Source: Pseudomonadota bacterium | Lineage (GTDB): Bacteria > Pseudomonadota > Alphaproteobacteria > Rhizobiales > Xanthobacteraceae | Assembly (NCBI GenBank): GCA_021779635.1 | Contig: JAJYAH010000126.1 | Coordinates: 1-12,263, forward strand | Length of the DNA stretch: 12,263 nucleotides | Direction: 5' to 3' | Shown: piece after piece, positions 5,843-12,263 of the stretch | How positions within the stretch are numbered: the stretch's first letter is position 1 | Layout of the letters: every line of letters starts with the position of its first letter | Notes under the pieces: generated by a model | Seen by the model: only the letters and a program-made list of their open reading frames with translations | Databases searched by the model: none | What the model was told of the DNA's origin: nothing | Program-made: the position numbers and the translations under genes

Positions 5843-7101
5843 TATTTCGGCGGCGTCCGAATGGCGACCTTGCGTCCGTCGGTGAGGTCGACCTGCGGGT
5901 TGAGGATCACTTGGTCGCCGTTGCTCACGCCGGCATTTACCTCGACCGACGTGCCGAGATCGCGCACCAGGTTGATTTTACGGATGTGCGCCGTACCGTC
6001 CTCCACCACGGCAACGCTCAGGCCATTGCGGTTGAAGATGATTGCTTCAGACGGAACGATCAGGGACGGGCTTTTGCGCGGAATCTTGAGTTCGACCAGG
6101 CAATACAGCCCAGGCGTCAGCGCATGGTCGGGGTTCGGCACGTCGATCTCGGTCAGCAGCGTTCGCGAGCCCGGCTGGAGCGCGTCGGCGATGCGGGTGA
6201 CCGTCCCGGGAAATTCACGGCCCGGCATTTCCGGCACCCGCACCACGGCCTGGGTGCCGGGAGTGACCCCAAGCGCATCGTCCTGGGGCACATAAAGCTG
6301 AATGCGCATCACATCGCTGTGCATCAGCTGAAACAGAAACGTCCCGCTAGCGGCGTCCGCCTGCACCAGGCTGCCGACGTCGATATTCCGCTGCGTGATG
6401 ACACCGTCGAAGGGAGCGACCACGCTGAGGTAGGTTTTCTGCTGATTGAGAACGCGCAGCTGCGCCTCCTGCGCGACGATATTGGCGGAAGCGACCGCCA
6501 CTGCGGCCTCCCGCGCTTTCAAAGTGAGGCGATCATTGTCGCCTTGTTGCTCCGTAAACCAGCCCTTCTGAACCAGCTTGCTGTCGCGGTCCCAGGTTAC
6601 CTGCGCCAGATCACGGTTGGCCTGCGCCTGCTGCAGGGTCGCCCGAAACTGGGTGAGCGTGCCCTCGGCCTGCGCGATCTGGTGGTCGATCTCCGGGGCC
6701 GCGATCTCCACCAGCAAATCTCCGGCCTTGACCCGACTGCCGATATCGACCGTGCGTTTCGAGATGTAGCCGCTGGCCCGGGCATAAAGATTGGCCTGCT
6801 CGAAGGCCTCCGTCGTTCCCGGCCAGATGGCCGACCTGAAGGCCTCGCTCGCACGTATCGCCGCGGTGCGGACCGATGGGACAAAATCACGGCGCTGATC
6901 TGCCGTCGCGATCACTTCGGCGTGCAAGGTGTAATGCTGCCAGAAACCATAACCCAGCGCGCCGATGAGCGCCGACAGCACGACGGTGCCCAGGATCAGC
7001 CGGCCGTTCGACCGCGTTGCCTGCGCCGGCCTGATGGTGTCTTCAGCGGACACTTCCTGCGCCGGTGTCCCCTCATGTGGGGGCGGGATGATCTGGTTCA
7101 T
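5842..7101 (-). CDS. RND efflux periplasmic adaptor (membrane fusion protein, HlyD/AcrA type)
   Basis: A 419-residue adaptor that would link the inner-membrane pump to an outer-membrane channel. A cytoplasmic N-terminus (1-33) is followed by one membrane segment (about 34-54) with no lipobox, so it is anchored by a helix rather than a lipid. The split lipoyl domain is visible at ARASGYISKRTVDIGSRVKAGDLLVEI (107-133) and SVVAPFDGVITQRNIDVGSLV (226-246). The segment between (about 135-220) is Gln/Ala-rich and suits the alpha-helical hairpin. A beta-barrel (about 262-342) and membrane-proximal domain (about 345-415) follow. Its ATG overlaps the pump stop codon as ATGA, so translation is likely coupled. 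The pump-then-adaptor order is the reverse of the usual one. No outer-membrane factor follows it. Exported substrates cannot be told. Confidence 0.97.
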   Translation of the reverse strand: MNQIIPPPHEGTPAQEVSAEDTIRPAQATRSNGRLILGTVVLSALIGALGYGFWQHYTLHAEVIATADQRRDFVPSVRTAAIRASEAFRSAIWPGTTEAFEQANLYARASGYISKRTVDIGSRVKAGDLLVEIAAPEIDHQIAQAEGTLTQFRATLQQAQANRDLAQVTWDRDSKLVQKGWFTEQQGDNDRLTLKAREAAVAVASANIVAQEAQLRVLNQQKTYLSVVAPFDGVITQRNIDVGSLVQADAASGTFLFQLMHSDVMRIQLYVPQDDALGVTPGTQAVVRVPEMPGREFPGTVTRIADALQPGSRTLLTEIDVPNPDHALTPGLYCLVELKIPRKSPSLIVPSEAIIFNRNGLSVAVVEDGTAHIRKINLVRDLGTSVEVNAGVSNGDQVILNPQVDLTDGRKVAIRTPPK

Positions 7102-10100
7102 TGCGGATCCTCGGCGAAAACCCCTCGCGCGGGCTTGCCATCGTTGCGTTTGCGTAACAAGGCAAAAAGATACGGCACCACGAACAGGGTCGTCGGCGTC
7201 GCGAACAGAAGGCCGCCGATGACGGCGCGCGCCAACGCCGCGTTCTGCTCTTCGCCGGCTCCGCCGATCGCCATCGGAATCATGCCGACGATCATCGCGG
7301 TCGCGGTCATCAACACGGGACGGATGCGGGTGCGGCCGGCGGAGATCGCGGCGTCGAATGCGCTCATGCCGGCCAGTTGCTGCTCGCGCGCGAAGGTTAC
7401 CAGCAGGATCGAATTGGCCGACGCGACGCCGATCGCCATGATCGCGCCCATCAGCGAAGGCACGCTCAGCGTGGTACCGGTGATATACAGCATGGTGATG
7501 ATCCCGCAGAACGTCGCGGGGAGTGCCAGGATCACCACGAACGGGTCGCCCCAGGTCTGGTAGTTCACCACCATCAGCAGATAGACGAACACCGCCGCGA
7601 ACATGATGCCGATCGCCAGATCGCGGAACGCCGAGTTCATGCTCTCGATCTGGCCGACCACCTCGATCCGGTTACCGGGCGTCAACTGCGGCTTATATTC
7701 CGCTACGATCTTGTTGATGTCGGCGGAGATCGAGCCGAGGTCGCGGCCATCTGCGTTGGCAAAGATTTCGTAGAGCGGCTGAATGTTAGCCTGGTTTGTG
7801 TTGGTCGCTATCGAGTCACGCTTCAGCGTCGCGACGTTGCTGAGCAGTCCCGGCACCGGATTGCTGTTGGCAACCGTGAACTTGGTCACCGGGGTGTTCT
7901 TGAGCGCGTTGATGGAGTCGACCCGGTATTCGGGGGTCTGCACCGCCAGATAATACGGCGTTCCGTTGGCCGGGTCGGTCCAGAAATTCGGCGCCACCTG
8001 CACCGAAGAACTCAGGCTGGTATTGAGGTTGAGGGCGATATCGTTCACCGTGAGGCCGAACTGGCTGGCCCGTGCGCGATCGATATCGGCGAACAACTCG
8101 GGGCCGTTGATCTCCTGTTGCAGGTGCACGTCGGCGACGCCCGGAATGGCCGCGATCTTCTGCTGCATTTCCCGGGCGATGCGCAAATTGTTGGTCCGGT
8201 TGTAGCCGACGGTGCGGACGTTGATCTGCGAGGGGATGCTGAAGTTGAGGATCTGGGTCACCATGTCGGCGGCCTGGAAGTAGAATATATTTTGCGGAAA
8301 CTCCGCCGGCAGTGCCTGGCGCAGCTTCCTGATATAGGTCGCCGTGGGCTGATGATCTTCCTTCAGGGCGATCAGGATGACGCCGTCATTCACCCCGGTC
8401 GCCGTACCATCGCCGAATGCGTAGTTATAGGAACGGGCGGGCAGACCGATGTTATCGACAATGAGATCGCGCTCTCCCTCCGGAATGATTTCACGGATCT
8501 TGTCTTCGACCTCCTGGAACATCTGCTCGGTCTTTTCGATGCGCGTCCCGGCCGGCACCCGCACGTGCAGCTGGATCTGGCCGCCGTCGATGACCGGAAA
8601 GAAGTCGCGGCCCACGAACAGAAACAAGGTGCCGCCCAGGAGCAGGATAGTGACGGCGACCGATGGTATGACAAGCCGGTGCCGCAGCAGCCGGTTAAGT
8701 AGATCGGTATAGTTGTGGCGCATGCTCTCGAACCCGCGCTCGAATCCGGCGAACATGCGCGCAAACCAGCCCGCGCCAGCCTCCGCGCCGTGGCGCTCGT
8801 TCTTGAGCAGGAGGCCGATGGTGATGGGCGTCAGCGTTCGCGAAAAGGCGTAGGAGGCCAGCATCGCAAACACGACCGCCAGCCCGAGCGGGGTGAAGAG
8901 GTATTTGGCCGGGCCGTGCAGGAACACGACCGAGACGAACACGCAACTGATCGCGAGCGTCGAGACCAGCGTGGGCACCGCGATCTCCGCCGCACCATGC
9001 AGCGTTGCGGACGGCAACGGCATGTGTTCCTCGGTCAGCAGGCGATGCGTGTTCTCGATCGTCACCGTCGAATCGTCGACCAGGATGCCGATCGCCAGCG
9101 CCAACCCACCCAGCGTCATGGTGTTGATGGTATCATCGAGGAAATACAACACGATAAGCGAGGATAGAATCGACAACGGGATCGAGATCATCACCACCAG
9201 CGTCGAGCGCCAGGAGCCGAGGAACAGGATGATCATGAGAGCGGTGAGGATCGCCGCGATGGCGCCTTCCCTGAGCAGCCCTTGGATCGATGCCTTGACG
9301 AACACCGACTGGTCGAACAGCTCCTTTATCTTCATGCCGGGAGGCGCGGCAGCGCGCGAAGTGACCAGAGCTTCCTTGACCCCGTTCACCACGGCCAATG
9401 TTGAGGCGTTACCGTTCTTGATGATGCTGAGCAGGACCGAACGCCGGCCGTCGGTCCGAACCACGTTCTGCTGAACGGCGTTGCCATCGTGCACCTGACC
9501 GACATCCTTCACAAAGATGGTAGCGCCGTTGGCGAACTTGACCGGGATGTTGTTGAGATCGTCGATCGAGGTCGGCACCGCATTGGTGCGGACGGTGTAC
9601 TGGGTATCGCCGATCTTGGCGGACCCCGACGGCAGCGTCAGGTTCTGGGCATTGACGGCATTGACCACGTCGAGCGGCGTCAGCCCCTTGGCCTGCAGCT
9701 TCAGCGGATCGAGATCGACCATGATCTGGCGGTACTTGCCGCCCGCCGGGGTGGGCAAGGTGACGCCGTGGATGGGCGCGAGCTGCTGGCGCAGGCGATA
9801 TATTCCGTAGTCATAAAGCTGCTGCTCGCTGAGCGTATCGGATGACAGTCCGATCTGCAGCACGGGGACGCTGGAGGCGTTATACTGAACCACGACCGGC
9901 GCTTGAATGCCCGGCGGCATGATCAAGCGGATGAAATTGGTCGCGGCCACGATCTGGGAGATCGCGAGATCCAGGTTGACGTCGGGCTGAAAGAACACCT
10001 TTTGCACCGAGATGCCGTTCAGCGTCTGCGCTTCGATGTCCTGAATACCGTTGACGCTGGAGGACAGCGCGAACTGGCTGTAGGTTGTGACCCGCTGCTC

Positions 10101-10277
10101 CATCTCCGGCGTGCTGAGACCGGTGTATTGCCAGACGATGGTGACCACCGGAATGTTGATCTGGGGGAAGATGTCCATCGGCATCGACAGGATGGCAGTC
10201 GAGCCGAGAAACAGCACCAGCGTGGCAAGCACGTAGAACGTATACGGAAACTTCAAAGCGAAGCGAACAATGCCCAT
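7098..10277 (-). CDS. RND-family efflux pump, inner-membrane permease (AcrB/MdtB-like HAE1 group)
   Basis: A complete 1059-residue proton-driven pump. TM1 lies at about 11-30, followed by the typical MPMDIFPQINIPVV (32-45). The first large periplasmic loop spans about 45-335. TM2-TM6 lie at about 338-490, and the second half has TM7 at about 536-555, its loop at about 560-880 and TM8-TM12 at about 885-1040. The TM4 relay aspartates are present as Asp401-Asp402 in GILVDDSTVTIEN. In TM10 the position of AcrB Lys940 is Ala954 (GVASANSILLV), with the following Asn kept (Asn955); some RND branches are known to lack this lysine. The ATG at 10277 has a poor Shine-Dalgarno match (GGAAG, 13 bases upstream), but the N-terminus MGIVRFALKFPYTFYVLA is normal for the family. 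First gene of a two-gene operon. A weak promoter may lie at 10320-10347. No regulator gene is adjacent. Confidence 0.98.
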   Translation of the reverse strand: MGIVRFALKFPYTFYVLATLVLFLGSTAILSMPMDIFPQINIPVVTIVWQYTGLSTPEMEQRVTTYSQFALSSSVNGIQDIEAQTLNGISVQKVFFQPDVNLDLAISQIVAATNFIRLIMPPGIQAPVVVQYNASSVPVLQIGLSSDTLSEQQLYDYGIYRLRQQLAPIHGVTLPTPAGGKYRQIMVDLDPLKLQAKGLTPLDVVNAVNAQNLTLPSGSAKIGDTQYTVRTNAVPTSIDDLNNIPVKFANGATIFVKDVGQVHDGNAVQQNVVRTDGRRSVLLSIIKNGNASTLAVVNGVKEALVTSRAAAPPGMKIKELFDQSVFVKASIQGLLREGAIAAILTALMIILFLGSWRSTLVVMISIPLSILSSLIVLYFLDDTINTMTLGGLALAIGILVDDSTVTIENTHRLLTEEHMPLPSATLHGAAEIAVPTLVSTLAISCVFVSVVFLHGPAKYLFTPLGLAVVFAMLASYAFSRTLTPITIGLLLKNERHGAEAGAGWFARMFAGFERGFESMRHNYTDLLNRLLRHRLVIPSVAVTILLLGGTLFLFVGRDFFPVIDGGQIQLHVRVPAGTRIEKTEQMFQEVEDKIREIIPEGERDLIVDNIGLPARSYNYAFGDGTATGVNDGVILIALKEDHQPTATYIRKLRQALPAEFPQNIFYFQAADMVTQILNFSIPSQINVRTVGYNRTNNLRIAREMQQKIAAIPGVADVHLQQEINGPELFADIDRARASQFGLTVNDIALNLNTSLSSSVQVAPNFWTDPANGTPYYLAVQTPEYRVDSINALKNTPVTKFTVANSNPVPGLLSNVATLKRDSIATNTNQANIQPLYEIFANADGRDLGSISADINKIVAEYKPQLTPGNRIEVVGQIESMNSAFRDLAIGIMFAAVFVYLLMVVNYQTWGDPFVVILALPATFCGIITMLYITGTTLSVPSLMGAIMAIGVASANSILLVTFAREQQLAGMSAFDAAISAGRTRIRPVLMTATAMIVGMIPMAIGGAGEEQNAALARAVIGGLLFATPTTLFVVPYLFALLRKRNDGKPARGVFAEDPQ

Positions 10278-10319
10278 GGTTGAACTATTGCTTCCGATTG
10301 AGGGCCGCGAATTTGCGTG

Positions 10320-10347
10320 GATGTATTTTCTTTTTGCGTCACTTCAA
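10320..10347 (-). promoter_or_regulatory. Weak candidate promoter for the RND operon
   Basis: On the minus strand, TTGAAG (10347-10342) and TACATC (10325-10320) are 16 bases apart. The -35 matches four of six positions, the -10 only three. It would give a leader of about 36 bases before the pump ATG. The flanking run of A on that strand supports an AT-rich promoter region. Confidence 0.22.
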
Positions 10348-10466
10348 GCTGACCAACGCCATGTCCGGTTTACCGCTATTCCAGCGACAGCGGTAGAGTT
10401 CAATGCCAGCGGCGGACCACACCGGGCGCACCGTTGCCAAGGCGGCCATGCCGCAAGTTTGCTCAT
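10344..10466 (-). CDS. Possible small ORF (40 aa) upstream of the RND operon
   Basis: ATG 10466 is preceded by GAGGA with a seven-base gap, a good ribosome binding site, and the frame runs 40 codons to TGA at 10344. The peptide starts MSKLAAWPPWQRCARC and is rich in Trp, Arg and Ala, with a CxxC pair at residues 13 and 16. It is not recognised. It ends 66 bases before the pump start, so it could be a leader ORF or a chance frame. The inverted repeat at 10371-10395 lies inside it. Confidence 0.2.
   Translation of the reverse strand: MSKLAAWPPWQRCARCGPPLALNSTAVAGIAVNRTWRWSA
10371..10395. repeat. Inverted repeat upstream of the RND operon, candidate operator
   Basis: TACCGCT and AGCGGTA are perfect 7-bp arms separated by 11 bases. 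It lies about 94-118 bases upstream of the pump ATG and just upstream of the weak promoter candidate. RND operons are often controlled by TetR or MarR repressors at such sites, but no regulator gene is adjacent here. The right arm also falls inside a possible small ORF. Confidence 0.35.
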
Positions 10467-10890
10467 AGAGAATTCCTCGTCACCCCCGGGATTTGACGGG
10501 GAAACTCGCAATTTTCAGCGATTTGATCCTAGAACCAGCGCGGAATGGGTCTATCTATCAAGCACTTACGACTGAATTTCCAAAGTGAGGGAACACGGAA
10601 TTTCAGACCGGGATTTCAGTTCAACGCATGATAGATTGCGCCCACCAGGCCAGCCTGCAATCTGCCAGCTCTTTCGCCAACCAAAACATCCGTGATCGTG
10701 GCCACTTCGAAATCGCCGATTCGGTGATCAAACCGCTGACACCCCGCCGACTGTCGAGTTGGACCAATATGGATTACGCACATTGCGCCGATAAGGAACA
10801 CCACTTAGCGGTCGGCCGCACGATCCGTGCCGACAGGCGGTGAAAGAAGCCGCGCTGCTACTGCGCGCAGACCCGTTCAAAGCAGCGATC

Positions 10891-11823
10891 TCAAATCCCG
10901 ATCGGTTTCAAGACCGCCAGCTTCCGATAGGCTGCGCCTGCGGTTCGCAGCAGTCGTTTCTTATGTTTGCGGCCAAGAAGCGGCATGGACAGCCGGACGC
11001 CGTCTCGTTTCAGCGCGATCGCAAGAGTTGCATTTTCTGCATCGTCATTCAGTTGCCCAAGGGATTTTTGCGCTTGACGTAGATACTTCAACGCAGCTTG
11101 GTGCTTCGAAGATGGCTTGTCCGAATAAAGGTCCGTCAGGAATTCGATCGAATAGCATAGCTTTTTGTTGAGCAGCCGCAGCCGATGTCTTTTCTTCGCG
11201 CTCATAACCTGAAGTTTACGGCTCTTCTTCAGAATCTCTTTCAGCCATCGCTCGAGTTTGCGAGCGCCACTCGCATCGAGAGAGGAAGCGCGCCTTAGCC
11301 TGGCCTTTCTTCCTTTTTTCATGGACCAGTGCCCGTTCTCGATCCAGCCGCACGTGCTCTTGACGAGACGCCGATACCTGATCGATCGGAGCGCTCGTGC
11401 CAGGCGTCGATGGCCGTCCGCACGCCTCCCTTTCCAGGCCTGATAACCGGGTGTTACTTTGGCGCGCTTGTTGACCTCCTTGAGCCATTCAATCGCGACG
11501 TCCAAATCGCGCACAGCGCCAAGATGAGCGTGCAGCCACTTCAGTTCATTCCTTATTCGCGCTCGTTGCGGGTCGGCAACCATCGGTGAGAAAAACGATA
11601 TCGCAGTGCGCAGGCGAGTTAGCGCAATGCGCATTCGATGCAATGCTTCAGGGTCGCCCCGGTACGCAGCCTCCTGATTTGCGGTCAAATCCCAAAGACA
11701 GCCACGCGCCACGACACGAAAAGCGGTGTCACACGCCATCCCTGCATGTAGCCGTGGACGCGGCCGCTGCATCCGTTCGGGGTGATGGGCGGACTTACTT
11801 GCTGATTTCGGTGCTGGCGACAT
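10891..11823 (-). CDS. CHAD-domain protein
   Basis: A 310-residue, strongly basic protein made almost entirely of a CHAD domain. CHAD is a two-repeat helical bundle whose conserved histidines and basic residues bind polyphosphate. The first repeat carries ALHRMRIALTRLRTAISFF (60-78) with His62, then HLGAVRDLDVAIEWL (100-114). The second carries KRHRLRLLNKKLCYSIEFL (211-229) with His213, then SLGQLNDDAENATLA (254-268). There is no CYTH triphosphatase domain, unlike many CYTH-CHAD fusions, and no signal peptide or membrane segment. A Lys/Arg-rich stretch (about 168-216) joins the repeats. ATG 11823 has a poor ribosome binding site; Met18 or Met29 are alternative starts, and the first 28 residues lie outside the domain. 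It is an isolated gene. A role at polyphosphate or storage granules is inferred from the family. Confidence 0.93.
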   Translation of the reverse strand: MSPAPKSASKSAHHPERMQRPRPRLHAGMACDTAFRVVARGCLWDLTANQEAAYRGDPEALHRMRIALTRLRTAISFFSPMVADPQRARIRNELKWLHAHLGAVRDLDVAIEWLKEVNKRAKVTPGYQAWKGRRADGHRRLARALRSIRYRRLVKSTCGWIENGHWSMKKGRKARLRRASSLDASGARKLERWLKEILKKSRKLQVMSAKKRHRLRLLNKKLCYSIEFLTDLYSDKPSSKHQAALKYLRQAQKSLGQLNDDAENATLAIALKRDGVRLSMPLLGRKHKKRLLRTAGAAYRKLAVLKPIGI

Positions 11824-12103
11824 TCTGTTCTGTGCTAACCGGCTTGGGGCCGCATCACGATGGGGAAAAAGAGTTCGGCATCGTCCCGTATCCGCTCTGG
11901 TATTCCGGATGCATCGCCTGCAACCATAGCCTGACGGTGCTCATTCTATGAGTCAACCGTTCATCCGCCCTGGTAATGCCAATCCTACTCGGCCGCGATA
12001 AATAAAATCGCCGAAAAGACGATGTTTTAGAGATCGCAATCTTGCTCGGGAATAATGCGTACCGACAGTGACGGACGAGCGTTCTGTCCTCCATGCTCCC
12101 GTC
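11824..12103. other. Intergenic gap between the membrane protein fragment and the CHAD gene
   Basis: This 280-bp gap holds no supported gene. A small stem, GCGAT-N7-ATCGC at 11996-12012, sits in AT-rich sequence and has no T-run suited to termination of the gene on the right. No confident promoter for the CHAD gene was found. The one minus frame across it (11855-12094) has no recognisable content. Confidence 0.4.
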
Positions 12104-12263
12104 TCAGGTTGCCGCTGGCGTAGGCGATATTTTCCTCAATTTACGATCACCTAGGCGCTCCAGCCACACCAGTGCCACGGCCGACAGGAACGGTAGGCTC
12201 TGCAAGAGCAGGATCGTTGCGAACAGGTCGGCCTCGAGATGACGGTAGATATTGGCGGCGTAG
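12104..12263 (-). CDS. C-terminal fragment of a probable inner-membrane protein
   Basis: The last 52 codons of a gene entering from the right edge, ending at TGA 12104-12106. The visible part begins YAANIYRHLEADLFATIL and contains one hydrophobic segment, about residues 13-35 of the fragment, followed by a short basic tail (GDRKLRKI). This fits the last membrane helix and cytoplasmic tail of a transporter permease or other polytopic protein. The family is not recognised. It is on the same strand as the CHAD gene, 280 bp upstream of it, so co-transcription is possible but unproven. Confidence 0.68.
   Translation of the reverse strand, partial: YAANIYRHLEADLFATILLLQSLPFLSAVALVWLERLGDRKLRKISPTPAAT

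Larger units (their letters stand above)
10278..10890. other. Gene-poor interval upstream of the efflux operon
   Basis: A stretch of 613 bp between the pump start and the end of the CHAD gene. The part nearest the pump (10320-10345) is locally AT-rich. It holds a weak promoter candidate, a 7-bp inverted repeat (10371-10395), a possible 40-codon ORF (10344-10466) and three GAATTTC/GATTTC-like repeats around 10574-10618. Frames at 10616-10804 (minus) and 10628-10843 (plus) lack ribosome binding sites and are not recognised. No tRNA or clear terminator was seen. Confidence 0.5.

Noticed and set aside
5692..7563. Long plus-strand open frame of 623 codons
   Set aside because: It is antisense to the RND adaptor and the 3' end of the pump, rich in Arg, His and Asp as expected for a shadow frame, and overlaps the ligase end.
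7377..8702. Plus-strand open frame of 441 codons opposite the pump
   Set aside because: It mirrors the pump reading frame; the pump is certain from its transmembrane motifs, and the antisense product has low-complexity shadow composition.
10479..10504. GC-rich stem CCCCG-N8-CGGGG as a terminator
   Set aside because: Neither strand has a suitable T-run after the stem, and no gene ends close enough upstream to need it.
11855..12094. Minus-strand frame of 79 codons between the CHAD gene and the membrane protein fragment
   Set aside because: It has no clear ribosome binding site and no recognisable content, and its length is unremarkable in this GC range.

Overview
The window is high-GC DNA of alphaproteobacterial character. 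The gene content suggests Bradyrhizobium or a close relative in the Nitrobacteraceae: an amide-binding regulator with an AmdA-type amidase, a CYP153-type P450, an RND pump and a CHAD protein. That placement is inferred from gene style and protein similarity by eye; there is no rRNA or marker gene to confirm it. Eight genes are clear: amidase (partial), AmiC-like protein, MarR regulator, CYP153-like P450, acyl-CoA ligase, RND adaptor, RND pump and CHAD protein. A ninth gene, a membrane protein fragment, is cut by the right edge. No tRNA, rRNA, CRISPR array, IS element or phage gene was seen.

Left block (1-2352), an apparent amide/nitrile-response module. On the minus strand, an AmiC-like periplasmic-binding-fold protein without a signal peptide (569-1753) lies upstream of the N-terminal part of an amidase-signature amidase (1-386, cut by the window edge). 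A MarR-family regulator (1915-2352) is divergent from both. This set resembles the regulator/amidase arrangement of Rhodococcus nitrile hydratase clusters. Three short palindromes are operator candidates: 449-466 between a predicted promoter and the amidase start, 1830-1841 in the divergent region, and a related site at 2349-2360 on the MarR stop codon.

Middle block (2846-5822), apparent alkane or aliphatic-chain oxidation. A CYP153-like cytochrome P450 (minus) and an AMP-forming acyl-CoA ligase (plus) are divergent across about 175 bp. That gap holds two back-to-back sigma70-like promoters and a perfect 12-bp palindrome between them. The P450 would hydroxylate a terminal carbon. After oxidation to the acid by enzymes not in the window, the ligase would make the CoA thioester. 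No ferredoxin or ferredoxin reductase is present.

Right-centre block (5842-10277), an RND efflux operon on the minus strand. The inner-membrane pump is first and the periplasmic adaptor second, with ATGA overlap, and no outer-membrane channel gene is present. The adaptor ends 19 bp from the convergent ligase.

Right block (10278-12263). A gene-poor stretch of about 610 bp holds an inverted repeat and a possible 40-codon ORF ahead of the pump. It is followed by a CHAD-domain protein (10891-11823, minus), a 280-bp gap, and the C-terminus of a membrane protein (12104 to the edge, minus). The two longest non-coding stretches are 2353-2845 and 10278-10890; neither contains a recognisable gene.
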